From Lucinisca nassula (taxonomy: Eukaryota > Mollusca > Bivalvia > Lucinida > Lucinidae): a stretch of 64,000 bases of DNA. Of this stretch, positions 54,604 through 64,000 are shown piece by piece. A program made the position numbers and the translations under genes. The number at the start of each line of letters is the position of its first letter. Position 1 is the first letter of the stretch. The notes below the pieces were generated by a model that was not told the DNA's origin, searched no databases, and was given only the letters and a program-made list of their open reading frames with translations. The DNA lies in NCBI GenBank assembly GCA_963580285.1, contig OY757013.1, positions 156,415,900 through 156,479,899 on the forward strand. Direction: 5' to 3'.

Positions 54604-55026
54604 GCTCAAGATCTAAAGCGGTATTATGACCCACAAAACTACAGGTATGAACCGCCTGAAACAGACATTTATGAATCAGAAAGTGATGCAGACACTATAA
54701 TCATTGATCCAAACGAAATTGATGACACTGAACTTGGAATAAACAGGCATTCAAATGATAAGGAAACTGAGGAAAATGAACATAACAGAGAACACACTGA
54801 AAGTAAGCAGAATCATACATATAAAAAAAAGTGGTACAGTGTGAACAAAATCTTGAAACAAAGAAAAGTAGGTCCAACCAAACAATTTTTGCTTGAATGG
54901 TCAGACATTAGGTTCAAGCCCTCGGGGAGGACGAGAATAAAGTATCCGAAGAACTTAAGAGACAGTTTTACATTCATCCCACTAAACTAGGGAAGAGAAG
55001 GAAGCGTCCTTATAAATATTTTAATT
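54604..55026 (+). pseudogene. Integrase tail with chromodomain-like segment
   Basis: An acidic linker (ETDIYESESDADTIIID) is followed by KKWYSVNKILKQRKVG and KQFLLEWSD, which has the spacing of a chromodomain beta core, then a frameshift near 54920 and a basic end. Chromodomains on integrases direct chromovirus-type insertion. The call is tentative because the aromatic cage cannot be fully seen. Confidence 0.5.
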
Positions 55027-55365
55027 AAAATCGGGCTTTAAATTGGTACATTCGGCTGTAGTGGGTTTTGAGACAACAGAGGCTTTCAATGCCATTATGA
55101 CTTCCTCTTTGGTCATATAGGTGTCTTGGTAGTGTGCGAAATTTTAATCTCTTAGATAAGTATGAACGGCATGGACCTGAGGCGATTCTATCTCAGACAC
55201 CTAAATTTAGGTATACTTCATACATATATGGGCAAAGTTTTTGTAGTAAAGCCAAAACCTTAGAAAGTTCGTCTTTCAGCTAATCAGCAACTTGCTTATT
55301 CACCCGGCCGCTCTACATTAACACCCCTTTTATTTTTAAGGTTTTGGGTAGGAATCAAGTCAACC

Positions 55366-56649
55366 ATGCTGCTTCTACTGATTTTGACCACTACTACGGC
55401 GTCAGGATCTCTACCGCCCGAACTTCAGAGAATGAATTACGGTGTAGTTTTTGAACCTGAAGCCCATCTGCAGTTGTCAAGAGAAAACTGGGTCCATACG
55501 TTTGAGGTCCAGCTACCTGACAGTTTAAATATAATTTATTGTACTAAAGACGCTTCAACTTGTTCTGTTGTTTACGATATCTTGTTAGAAATTAACCAGT
55601 TTCGACAGGAAACCGAGTTGGTACTCAATCACACAGTAAATACTATAAGGAATCTTGTTCCGGAGAGGAGAATTTTACATAGTGGAAGAACCACACGTTC
55701 TATCCTCCCCTTCGTTGGAGACCTATCGAAAACACTTTTCGGAACAGCCACGTTTGAAGACGTTCAAGTGTTAGCTAGGCATATAAATGCCTTAAATAAA
55801 ATAACAAGAAACGTTGTAAAGTCTGTCCAGCACCACGAAGACAATATGTCGTCCTTCATCAAAACTGTAGACGACAGATTGAACAATATTGCTAAGGGAA
55901 TTACAGATAACGAACTAGCAATTACACATATACAGACCCAACTTTGTGAGTCCTTTGAAAATTTGGAACGCTCAATTACAACCATGGGGGTCATATTGTC
56001 AAAACAAATTGAGAAATCAAGGAAACTAGAAACTAGATTTCAAGAACTCCTTCAGGGTGTGTATGAACTTGTTGAAGGAAAACTATCACCACATCTGGTT
56101 CCACCTCAAATATTGTCAAGTTGTATAGATGATATCCAAACCATTTTAAATAATAAATTTCAAGGTTTACATCTAATTCTAAAGGATCCATAAGAAATGT
56201 ACAAAAAAGTACAAACACTGTATACTCGAAAACATACTAAATTGTACATTTCAGTCAAATTCCCAATATCCCCATTTGCTGAACCATTGACTATGTCTAG
56301 AATTTTGTCATTTCCGGTTCCTATAAATGAAACCTCTAACCATGCTACCCATTTAGTAGACCTGCCTGAGATACTAGCGGTTACCAGTGACTTGACTTAC
56401 TATACAACACTAAATACTCAAGGTTTGCATCAATGTACTAAGGGGAAGATGATGACATGTAAGTTCACAAAAGTACTAAAACCATTTACATATGATAGCT
56501 GTGAGCTAGCTTTATTCAAACATGACAAATCATTGATGAAAAGCCTATGTAACTTTAGGGTAACACTAGACCATGTTAAACCACAGGTTGTAGAAATATT
56601 GGACGGGGCCATTCTTGTTTATAAAACTAATATTTTAGAATTTGATTGA
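55366..56649 (+). pseudogene. Envelope-like glycoprotein gene of element 1 (baculovirus F/errantivirus class)
   Basis: 428 codons in one frame with a single in-frame TAA at 56191-56193. It starts with a hydrophobic signal-like stretch (MLLLLILTTTTASG). Near residue 110 there is a basic, possible protease-cleavage site (RTTRS) directly before a hydrophobic glycine-containing segment (LPFVGDLSKTLFGTATFED), the arrangement of F-type fusion proteins. A long heptad-like helix region follows (residues 125-240), then a cysteine-bearing second half. No C-terminal membrane anchor is seen before the final stop at 56647-56649, so the 3' end is probably lost. The resemblance is by pattern. As it stands it encodes a truncated product. 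Confidence 0.72.
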
Positions 56650-57034
56650 AGATGGAAGACGGACAGCTACTGGCTGCGATTTTTGCATCTTAACTCGGCA
56701 GTGTAAATGTTCCGTATCTACTCCTTAAATGTATTTACCTCCTAGGATTTCCATGTGTCATGAAAATACATCAAGTAAAGTACACCCAATTAATCTAGCA
56801 TTGCTACAACAGTTTTTTAAACACTCAACTCTACAAAACGTTGAGGCTAACACCAGCTTTCAAAGTCTATAACCATTCTATGAATAATATCATTGCTGAT
56901 GATAGAAAGGCACACTTAAGCTTACAAAAGATGGCTAAAGCGGCTAGTGCTGAAGCAGTTGTTTTTCAATCACTTACTGATCCCATTTAGTTTGCTGATG
57001 ATTTGATAAAAACTGTGGCTTCTAGAGTGTTAAC
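56650..57034 (+). other. Element 1 sequence between env and LTR
   Basis: No long frame. Short frames resembling the end of env-type genes are broken (TAGTGCTGAAGCAGTTG region). Confidence 0.4.
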
Positions 57035-57146
57035 AAGAAAAGTTTACGCACGCACGACGAACGACGTACAACGAACGACGCACGACGACGCGGACATCTC
57101 ACAGTCACAAAAGCTCACCATGACCTTCGGTCAGGTGAGCTAACAA
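57035..57146 (+). mobile_element. Helitron-like family C, 3'-end fragment inside element 1
   Basis: A degenerate ACGACGAACGACG tail, then AAAAGCTCACCATGACC, hairpin GACC-TTC-GGTC, AGGTGAG and CTAA. Only the 3' end is present. Confidence 0.6.
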
Positions 57147-57164
57147 TTATGGCGATAATAATAA

Positions 57165-57895
57165 TATAAACACGCATATCTTATTTTTACCGGTTTCATA
57201 AAGGGGGCAGTCAGGATGATAATAGTAATAAAAAAAACGAGACAGCAGTATAAGAACAACAACAACCACAACTAATAATGAAAATAATAATGATAATAAT
57301 GGTATCATTATAAAATTATAAAGATAATAAATTGCTTAAGTTCAGAATGAAATAAAACGTGGCAACAACCACAATGATGGTCACAACTACTGCTGTTACT
57401 ACTTCTAAATAATAATAATAATGATAATTATAACAACAATAATGGCTTGCGGATGATTTCAATTACTAAATTAGCGTGCATTGTAATCTTAATAGTGTGA
57501 CCGAATTTACAACATTGCATTTATCTTGTAACCACGTCACATCAGTATCAGCAGCAGTAACAGCAATATTTGTGGTGGTGATAATAATAATAAAGTCAAC
57601 CATCAAAGAAATTTTACGGGTCATTTTGGTCTGCGCATGAGCAAACTACGTCAGCAAAGTAAGACACCTTGGGCGGGGTCTTTATCCGCGATCTCAAATT
57701 TGATTGGTTGATGATTCGTCACGCTTTGGGTCGGTTCGTCAGTGCCGGTTCAGGGTTCCTTGGTCAGAACACAACTGGCCGCATTAGTGTTAAGACACAC
57801 AAAAAAATAAAAGGAAGGAACCCTGGACTCGGACTTTGTTCTTTTTATATCTTTTAGATAAGTCCCCATTTTGACGTCGACCAAACGGCACGACA
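57165..57895 (+). repeat. 3' LTR of element 1 (left limit uncertain)
   Basis: The right end ...ACGGCACGACA is fixed by comparison with 49833. A promoter-like AATAAAAGG is at 57806-57814. The block at 57168-57250 (ACACGCATATCTTATT, ACCGGTTTC, GGCAGTCAG, GACAGCAG) recurs at 58926-59002 just before the second element's leader, which suggests that the LTR begins near 57165. The AAT-rich middle may be a microsatellite expansion. Confidence 0.55.
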
Positions 57896-58924
57896 AATGT
57901 CCTGTTTATGAACCAAGTATTGTGCAGTAAAAATATGACAAATAAATAGTTAAATTAAATAAAAAAAATAGATTGATAAATAAATATATAATATGCATGT
58001 AAATGCAAATAAAAAATGATTAAATAAATAAGAAAATGGAAAGAAGAAAAAATAGAGAAATGAGCAAAACCACTCCGGTATTTCGACAATCAAAAGCGGA
58101 ATTTAACTGAGAATCCCAAAGGGGATCAAACGTGATGAAGTTGACTCTTATCGCCATGTCCACTGTACAGTTTGACAAGTGTATACTTTTCTCGTCGCCA
58201 AAAACGCAATCCTCCGGCCTAACGGGGACATTTCGGGAAGTATATGAGCTTAATTACCTAAGCCAAATCATCTCGATCTTTCGGAGCGGTGTTACGTGTG
58301 ATAATACCGTGCGGCATCCGCGCCACCTGATCTTATGTGGGGTCGAAAAAAAGAGAAGAAATACATAAATGTATTACACTGGAAGTATTCACGAAATACG
58401 GAACCAAAAACATTATTTCTACAATCCATTCTTTACGCAGATCAATTTGATACCTATAGTATAGTGAGTAGTTGAATGAGCCGTGTGCCAAACGTGCTGT
58501 TTTAATTAAAAACTTTCAAAAAGGTGAGTTTGATAGTTGGGCACATTTTCCATAAATCGAACATGCAAAATGGAAATTATTTCAAAGATAATGCCATGAA
58601 AGTTACTTTTAATAAAACTACATATTGCACCGAGTATTTTGATACAAAACATCGCGTGTTCTGGTCAAATTGGAAAGGAAAAATATGTTTCTGCACGCGC
58701 AACATAACTGACATGCGCGCGCATAAAACTATAATTATAACACATAGATTCCCACGGCAGCTTTCCCCTGAAATCGGCCTGAAGTGCAAAGTAATTCTAT
58801 ACATAACGCTTGCGCATCAGTGAATGCATACCGGTCCATGTAAAGTCAAAATCAACAAATACTTATTCTTCAAATCCGTCACTCCAGTAACAACAACAAT
58901 AATAATAATAATAACAACGGTGAT
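57896..58924. other. AT-rich spacer between two retroelements
   Basis: No recognised gene. The frames at 58132-58368 and 58524-58823 have no domain I can identify. AATAAATAAAT-type low complexity at 57940-58030 and (AAT)n near 58890-58915. Confidence 0.4.
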
Positions 58925-59072
58925 CATAATGATATAGTCACGCATATCTTATTAATACCGGTTTCCTTAGAGGTCAGTCAGAAAATAGAACCAAAAATGC
59001 GACAGCAGCACGACATGTGGTGGAGAGAGTGGACGGTCCCGACCGATCGATTCGCAAGCGAGGATTCCCCAG

Positions 59073-60055
59073 ATGCCTTTTACTTCAAGGCCATCAAATT
59101 ACGACCTACGATCGCTCAACAACAGAGGAGCAGCAGACGAAGGTCGGCACCAGCAAGTGGTTTCCGAAACGATTGAGGAACTACACCCTCAAGAAGTAAG
59201 TGCGGCAATGGTTTCAAACAGTGGTTTCCGTCTTGAAAACTTTAAGAGTGATGGAAACCAAGACGTTGAATCGTATTTGAAACGGTTTGCTCAGTACCAG
59301 AAGTGTACGGGAATTAATGAAGAACAGGCCCTACCTACTTGAATATTGAAGGAGACCCCAGGCTCTGGTTCGAGCAACTACCAACCGAACTAAACACCCT
59401 AAAAGGAGTAGTAGACGCCATGTTGGCTAAACATAAAATGGAAAAAACCTGTTAATATGGGGCTCTAGTAAAAGGTCTCGCCGTACATGCATTTAATGCT
59501 CTTATTTTTCCAATTTAATTGTATCAATTCCTGATCTTTGTTTTATTTCTACTTTCTATACCCTAAAACAAAAATGGGAGAAACTGCAAATGATTTTTAA
59601 GGCGTATGGAACGCGAGTGCTTCCAAAATAAGATCTCAGAAGAAGTTCAAGTTCAAATAGAGTTGCATGAACTAGATCGAACGCTTAGTTCGGCTATAAG
59701 CAAACACGCTCCTTTAACACTTGATGAAGTTAGAAAACTGACTTCAAGGATCGGTTCCGTAAACCTTTAGGCATCTGTTGCCCAAGCATCACCGTCCCAC
59801 ACAATCTTATCGAAGTTGGAGTCAACGGCGGAGGTGCTGACGGCGGCTGCGGCGAAGCTGGCTGCGACCATTGAGAGACCTGGACCGAAATTCCAGGAGG
59901 CATGCTCAAGGTGTTGCGGTAGTTGCTTTTTTCTTGCCAATTGCAGAGCTAAGGGCAAATTTTGTTACAAATGCAACATACCTAACCACTTTTGGAACAA
60001 GTGCCTTAGCAACACAATGCATGATACCTCGTCCGGTCCACCACAACAAAAGCAT
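59073..60055 (+). pseudogene. gag of element 2
   Basis: Opens with PFTSRPSNYDLRSLNNRG and FRLENFKSDGNQDVESYLKRF, parallel to element 1. The zinc knuckle CYKCNIPNHFWNKC (59964-60005) keeps its His. It is broken by stops and a family D fragment (59515-59557), and the SINE insertion follows. Confidence 0.78.
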
Positions 60056-60074
60056 AGTAAGCATTACTTTCAGG

Positions 60075-60136
<62 letters not shown>

Positions 60137-60368
60137 CTCGGGTTTAACGTCGCTTTCAACAATTTTTCAGTCATATCACGACGGTGTCTGGTTGCGACAG
60201 GGAGCTCAATGCTCACTTTTATAGTGCTGCCTCACTAAGTATCATGTCCCAGACACACTACATGGTACCATACGCAGTCACATTATCCTGACACTGGGTC
60301 GACCAGTCCTAGGTCTTCCCTGTAAATCTGAGTGCCAAGCGAGGAGCAGCTAGTACCATTTTCAACGA

Positions 60369-60408
60369 CTGATGAGGCTTTATTAGCCGAAACTACGTAG
60401 TATGACCC
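60369..60408 (+). ncRNA. Hammerhead ribozyme core lacking its 5' stem I strand
   Basis: The first repeat has CTGATGA (60369-60375), stem II, GAAA (60389-60392), CTACGTAG and TATGACCC. Upstream of the core is SINE sequence (TTCAACGA), which does not pair with TGACCC, so this copy should not cleave. Confidence 0.8.
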
Positions 60409-60740
60409 ATCTTCTTTCTTATGAATGTTTTCATTGCTCTGAAAGGAACTCATTTTTGATTTTTATTTGCCTTCACTGCGGCTGGTGTTGTGCCGTGTGG
60501 CGGCCGTAAGACGTCTCCCCGTACATCAACCATAGTGCAGTTTATATTTTACTTTTGGTCCTTTGAGATCAGCGTGAATATTCTGAGAAATCAGAAATGA
60601 ATTTTTGGACTCATATTCTAGACAAGTTTTTAATTGTTTGGGCCCCATTTTGGTTTATGTCGGCCTTTGGGTCGACTGCCTGTTCGAAATTCGCAAAATT
60701 GCAGTTTGTTTCCTCTGGCTTTCTTTGCCGGATACTAACA

Positions 60741-60786
60741 GGGTCACTGATGAGGCTTTATTAGCCGAAACTACGTAGTATGACCC
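60741..60786 (+). ncRNA. Type I hammerhead ribozyme, complete
   Basis: Stem I GGGTCA (60741-60746) pairs with TGACCC (60781-60786). The core is CTGATGA (60747-60753), stem II GGC (60754-60756) with loop TTTATTA and GCC (60764-60766), then GAAA (60767-60770). Stem III is a palindrome CTACGTAG (60771-60778), extended by the A15.1-U16.1 pair. Predicted self-cleavage follows GTA at 60778-60780, that is between 60780 and 60781. All invariant core residues are present. Short stem III (three pairs with a four-base loop, or five pairs as a dimer) is typical of this class. Confidence 0.92.
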
Positions 60787-61305
60787 ATCTTCTTTCTTAT
60801 GAATGTTTTCATTGCTCTGAAAGGAACTCATTTTTGATTTTTATTTGGTATGTCGCGGCACGCGATCGAACCCGTGACCTCCAGTTCCCCGGAGCAGACA
60901 CTCTACCAAATGAGCTATCGGGGCTGCCTTTCAGGGACATAACCACGGTTATGGTCATAACCTGGTTATGGTCATAACAAATGTAAAGGTTTTCTTGGAC
61001 AGACAAACAAACATTTCTTAAAAATGTCAAAGGTATTGGTGACGAGATAAAAATTATGGTACCACTGGAAAAGACTTGTGCATAGGAATGCATGTGTGAA
61101 ATATGAGAGCCCTGTCAGTTACTATTCAAAAGTTATATCCGATGTTAAGGTTTTTGCGGACAGAAAAGCAAACACGGACAGACAGACAGACAGACAGACA
61201 AACCAAAACTATTTTCTCCCGAATCTTTGATTCCCGGGGCATACACAAGTAGAAACGATTCAGAATTTTAGGGCACCTAAAGATCAAAAAGGGGTCAAAA
61301 GTTCA

Positions 61306-61622
61306 TTACCGCCACGTAAAATTGATTTAAGCCCCCCAGTGGAATTCGTTCCCTCTGACCGTTCCAAGGCGGTTCTTCTGTCGCGGTTTATTTTTGTTAT
61401 GATTTGTCTTTGGGTGTTTGTGTGGCTTATATTTTTTTATTTTGGATAGCATATTGGCCATTTTGTGGGAAAGTAACTGTCCTTTTGGCTTTCCGCTATT
61501 GATGTTTCCATTAGGGTCTATTGTTTCATATTTGTATTTCTTTCCCTTTGGTATCTCTGATGAGAGCTATGGGTTAATTGTACCGATTCCTGATCATTGC
61601 CTCCACTTCTATTTTACAAATT
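61306..61622 (+). mobile_element. Repeat family D copy in element 2
   Basis: Plus sense, from CCACGTAAAATTGATTTAAG to the usual ...GATTCCTGATCATTGCCTCC end. It is inserted before the RNase H remnant. Confidence 0.65.
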
Positions 61623-61639
61623 ATAAAATAAATTTATTT

Positions 61640-62140
61640 ATTGGTAAGTTATGTTCACCATTGTTTGATCTACGGAAAAAGGGAACGTCATTTGTCTGGT
61701 CAAAATATTGTGAACAAGCCCGGTTATCTTTAAAACATGCAATGACGTCATCGCCAATATTAGCTTTTCCAGACATGAATAAACCGTTCTTTCTCACTTG
61801 TGTTGCATCAAGATCAGGATAAGGGTTTATATTAGGACAACTAGATGGAAGTCAAAAGGAACAGGTCATAGAATTTGGGGATAGAGCATTACATGGAGCT
61901 GAGAAAAACTACTCCGTCTCAGAACTAAAATGCATTGCAATAATTGAAGTGATAAAGGCATATAAGCCTCACCTTGTTTAAACTCTTTAACTAACTCACA
62001 AAATGGTAGACTGACAAGATGGGCATGATTTCTACAAGGGTTTAGATATAAGGTAGTTTACCGAAAGTGGGAAGATAGTATTGCTGATGCTCTTTCTAAG
62101 CTAACAAAAGAAGCCCGAGAGGGTAATGGCTCGGAGAACG
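61640..62140 (+). pseudogene. RT-RNase H remnant of element 2
   Basis: SLKHAMTSSPILAFPDMNKP, then a stop after ASRSG (61820), then NYSVSELKCIAIIEVIKAYK and YRKWEDSIADALSKL in other frames. Matches the RNase H block of element 1. Confidence 0.78.
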
Positions 62141-62404
62141 ACTACGTACTTGACACCTTTTTCATCGCTTTAGAAAGCGGTGTACAGGGTAGCAAGAATA
62201 TGTTCCGTTCCCATGAAAACAAACCAAAACTGTCAGACAATACAGACCCAGCCAAATAGCACCTACATCATACACTTAGCTATCCTAAATCAACATAAAC
62301 ACTACAGACACAAGTGGGGACTTCACCCACAGTACAAACAAAAAGGAGTGATTAGAGATGTGTTTCGATTTCAGTGTTCAAGCAAACGTATCCATACTTG
62401 AACT

Positions 62405-62746
62405 AAAACAAAATAGAAGTGGAGACAATGATCAGGAATCGATATCGCTAACCCGCAGCTCCCAGCAGAGACACCAAAGGGAAAGAAACACACACACGAA
62501 ACAACAGACCCCAATGGAAACATCAACAGCGGAAAGCCAAAAGGACAGTTACTTTCCCACAAAATGGCCAATAGGCTATCCAAAATAAAATAACACAAGC
62601 GACACAAAAACCCAAAGACAAACCATAACAAAAATAAACCGCGACAGAAGAACCGCCCTGGAACGGTCAGCGGAAACGAATTCCACCGGGGGGCTTCAAT
62701 CGATTTTACGTGGCCACAATCCCCGCCCTTACTTCCGTCGCGATAA
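62405..62746 (-). mobile_element. Repeat family D copy (inverted)
   Basis: Minus sense; the border AAGTGGAGACAATGATCAGG is at the left. It ends against a second inverted copy. Confidence 0.65.
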
Positions 62747-63255
62747 AGTAGAAGTAAAACAAAGATCAGGAATCGATACAATTAACTTACTCCATCCATC
62801 AAAGACACAAAAGGGAAAGAAACACAAACATAAAGCGACACACCATAATGGAAATCTAAACAAAGGAAGGCCATAAGGACAGTTACTTTCCCACAAAATG
62901 GTCATATTACCATCCAAAATCAAAAGACACAAGTGATACAGACAGTAAGTAACAAACAACAACATAAATCGCCACAGAAGAACCGCCCTGGAACGGTCAG
63001 TGGAAAGATTTCCACTGTGGGGGGGGGGGGGGGGGGCTTAAATCGATTTTACGTGGCCACAATCCTCGCCCCCACTTCCGTCGCGATTTAGACAAATAAT
63101 TTGTTCAGTCCACATGAAGGCCTCCTAACTCATCCGTGCAACATCTCCGTGAACACAGATAATCAAAGAACCACAGAGGTGAGACAACGGCGAGGACTCG
63201 ACAGCAAGAAACCACTGAAATGCTGGAGCAAAAGAAAAGTCTGAAACAACAGAGC
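62747..63255 (-). mobile_element. Repeat family D copy (inverted, longer)
   Basis: Starts at the fixed border AAAGTAGAAGTAAAACAAAG directly after the previous copy and extends to CCCACTGAGG near 63255. It contains a G run at 63018-63036. Confidence 0.65.
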
Positions 63256-63329
63256 CCACTGAGGATCTTTTAAATTTAATCTCTATGCAAAAGCACTGTA
63301 CGGATTTCAAAGCTATTTAGAATTAGTTG

Positions 63330-64000
63330 GCTAAAATGACATACCAGAAGATAAAAAATTAGGAAAGCTGTCCACTATGAAAAACAAATATTTTGATCTC
63401 CTGGATGGTGTTAAGATACACAGGTTCCAGCCCCGATCCAAAATAAACCGACAAATGAACAATTCATATTTCAAATAGCACATCCTTAAGGCCCTTCAAG
63501 ATTACCATGATAACAATAGTCACTTTGGGTAAAAAATGTATATAGCGCAATAAAAGCAAAGTACTATTATCCCCGCATGTTTCAGCAAATATATGACTAT
63601 GTGAAATCATGTGACAGGTGCCAGAGGCTGACATGAGATGCTCACCCAAACAACTCCATTGAATCCATTTCCAGTTGCCAAGGATTTTGAGCGATTACAT
63701 ATTGATTTGATACGATCTCTACCTAAAACAACAGCAGGTCATGAATATATTCTAGTTTGTGTGGCTACATTTTCTCGTTGGGTTGAAGCTTTTCCATTAC
63801 ATGATCAGATTGCATCTACTATTGCTAGGGTGTTGCATGAGATCTTCTGTCGTTTTGGCAGCCCGATCAGTATGGCCTCAGATAGGGTAGGAACTTCCTC
63901 TCATAGCTTTGCGATGCAGTCTGTGAAATATATAAGGCATATGACTGTCGGCGATAACCCGAGGGCCAATGGCTGTATCGATTGCCAGAATGCTTCTATA
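63330..64000 (+). pseudogene. Integrase remnant of element 2, cut by window end
   Basis: YHDNNSHFG with a stop, CDRCQRLT after KSCDRC, then LPKTTAGHEYILVCVATFSR and NGCID (Glu of the core not seen) in shifting frames. Parallel to 53301-54100. Confidence 0.78.

Larger units (their letters stand above)
49761..57895 (+). mobile_element. Ty3/Gypsy LTR retroelement with envelope-like gene (element 1), decayed
   Basis: Order: LTR end (49761-49833), gag, protease, RT, RNase H, integrase with a chromodomain-like tail, env-like gene, then LTR (ending 57895). The 5' LTR is only about 73 bp and matches 57822-57895 (TTTTTATATCTTTTAGATAA and TCCCCATTTTGACGTCGA). Every pol segment carries stops, and part of the RT is deleted. 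A second copy of the family starts at about 58925. Confidence 0.9.
60369..60847 (+). mobile_element. Retrozyme-like element: 378-bp unit present as 1.26 tandem copies
   Basis: The ~100-bp sequence at 60369-60468 is repeated at 60747-60847, giving a period of 378 bp and looking like terminal direct repeats. Each repeat starts with a hammerhead ribozyme core (CTGATGA-stem II-GAAA). It has no protein-coding capacity. Hammerhead-bearing, non-autonomous repeats of 170-400 nt that make circular RNAs, linked to Penelope-like machinery, are known from animals including bivalves. This copy sits inside a SINE. Confidence 0.88.
60067..60938 (-). mobile_element. tRNA-derived SINE with 11-bp target duplication, split by a retrozyme
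   Basis: Minus sense. CTTTCAGGGAC at 60067-60077 and 60928-60938 flank it. The tail is (GT)n (60078-60134), the body reaches 60369, and the tRNA head with B box (GGTTCGATCGC-like; plus strand GCGATCGAACCCGTGACC) and A box (plus strand CTCTACCAAATGAGCTATCG) is 60848-60927. The body and head are separated by the 478-bp ribozyme repeat. Confidence 0.9.
58926..64000 (+). mobile_element. Second Ty3/Gypsy element (element 2), runs off the window
   Basis: Same family as element 1: leader (CACGACATGTGGTGGAGAGA), gag (59073-60055), RNase H (61640-62110) and integrase (63330-64000). It lacks a readable protease and most of the RT, and it is loaded with insertions: SINE, retrozyme and three family D copies. 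Every domain has stops. Confidence 0.85.

Noticed and set aside
58132..58823. Possible host genes between the two retroelements
   Set aside because: No recognisable domains, no splice structure, and composition like the surrounding AT-rich spacer.
60369..60847. Solo small LTR element or TRIM
   Set aside because: Terminal direct repeats are present but lack TG...CA ends, primer-binding site and polypurine tract. The hammerhead fold explains the structure better.

Overview
This is a eukaryotic, probably bivalve mollusc, window: intron-rich, AT-leaning and dominated by transposable elements. The bivalve placement is an inference from the repeat content (SINEs ending in ACGTTAAAC plus an A-rich tail, hairpin MITEs, Helitron-like elements carrying ~160-bp tandem repeats, env-bearing Ty3/Gypsy elements). 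No phylogenetic search could be run. One 200-N assembly gap lies at 25779-25978.

Region 1 (about 4.5-36.9 kb, + strand) is one host gene, a short-chain dehydrogenase/reductase (SDR) related to the retinol dehydrogenase/WWOX/DHRS group. Seven exon positions can be read with GT/AG sites and compatible phases, ending in a TAG at 36851-36853. The first exon(s), with the start codon and the TGxxx half of the cofactor motif, lie upstream of the window or were not recognised. One exon position exists twice (24744-24894 and 27355-27505): both copies are 151 nt with the same phases and intact splice sites, so only one can be used per transcript without a frameshift. The introns hold nine copies of a tail-bearing SINE without a recognisable tRNA head (two of these lie 3' of the gene or upstream of it), a tRNA-derived SINE, Tc1-like, piggyBac-like, pogo-like and hAT-like elements, a large hairpin-MITE family, a Helitron and several satellite arrays.

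Region 2 (36.9-43.7 kb) is intergenic and repeat-rich and includes a nearly complete Tc1-like transposon (38624-40199).

Region 3 (43.7-49.76 kb) holds an intact small PC4-like ORF, a repeat-rich ORF and a decayed protein-primed-type family B DNA polymerase gene (Polinton/adintovirus-like). Its N-terminal and exonuclease parts remain, and its polymerase palm is absent. It stops where an LTR retroelement begins.

Region 4 (49.76-57.9 kb) is a decayed Ty3/Gypsy element with gag, protease, RT, RNase H, integrase, a chromodomain-like tail and an envelope-like gene resembling the baculovirus-F/errantivirus class. Region 5 (58.9-64 kb, running off the window) is a second, more decayed copy of the same family. 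Its gag is interrupted by a tRNA-SINE with 11-bp target duplications, and that SINE is itself interrupted by a 378-bp-period repeat carrying a complete type I hammerhead ribozyme (a retrozyme-like element). The ribozyme unit and the duplicated SDR exon are the two most notable observations.
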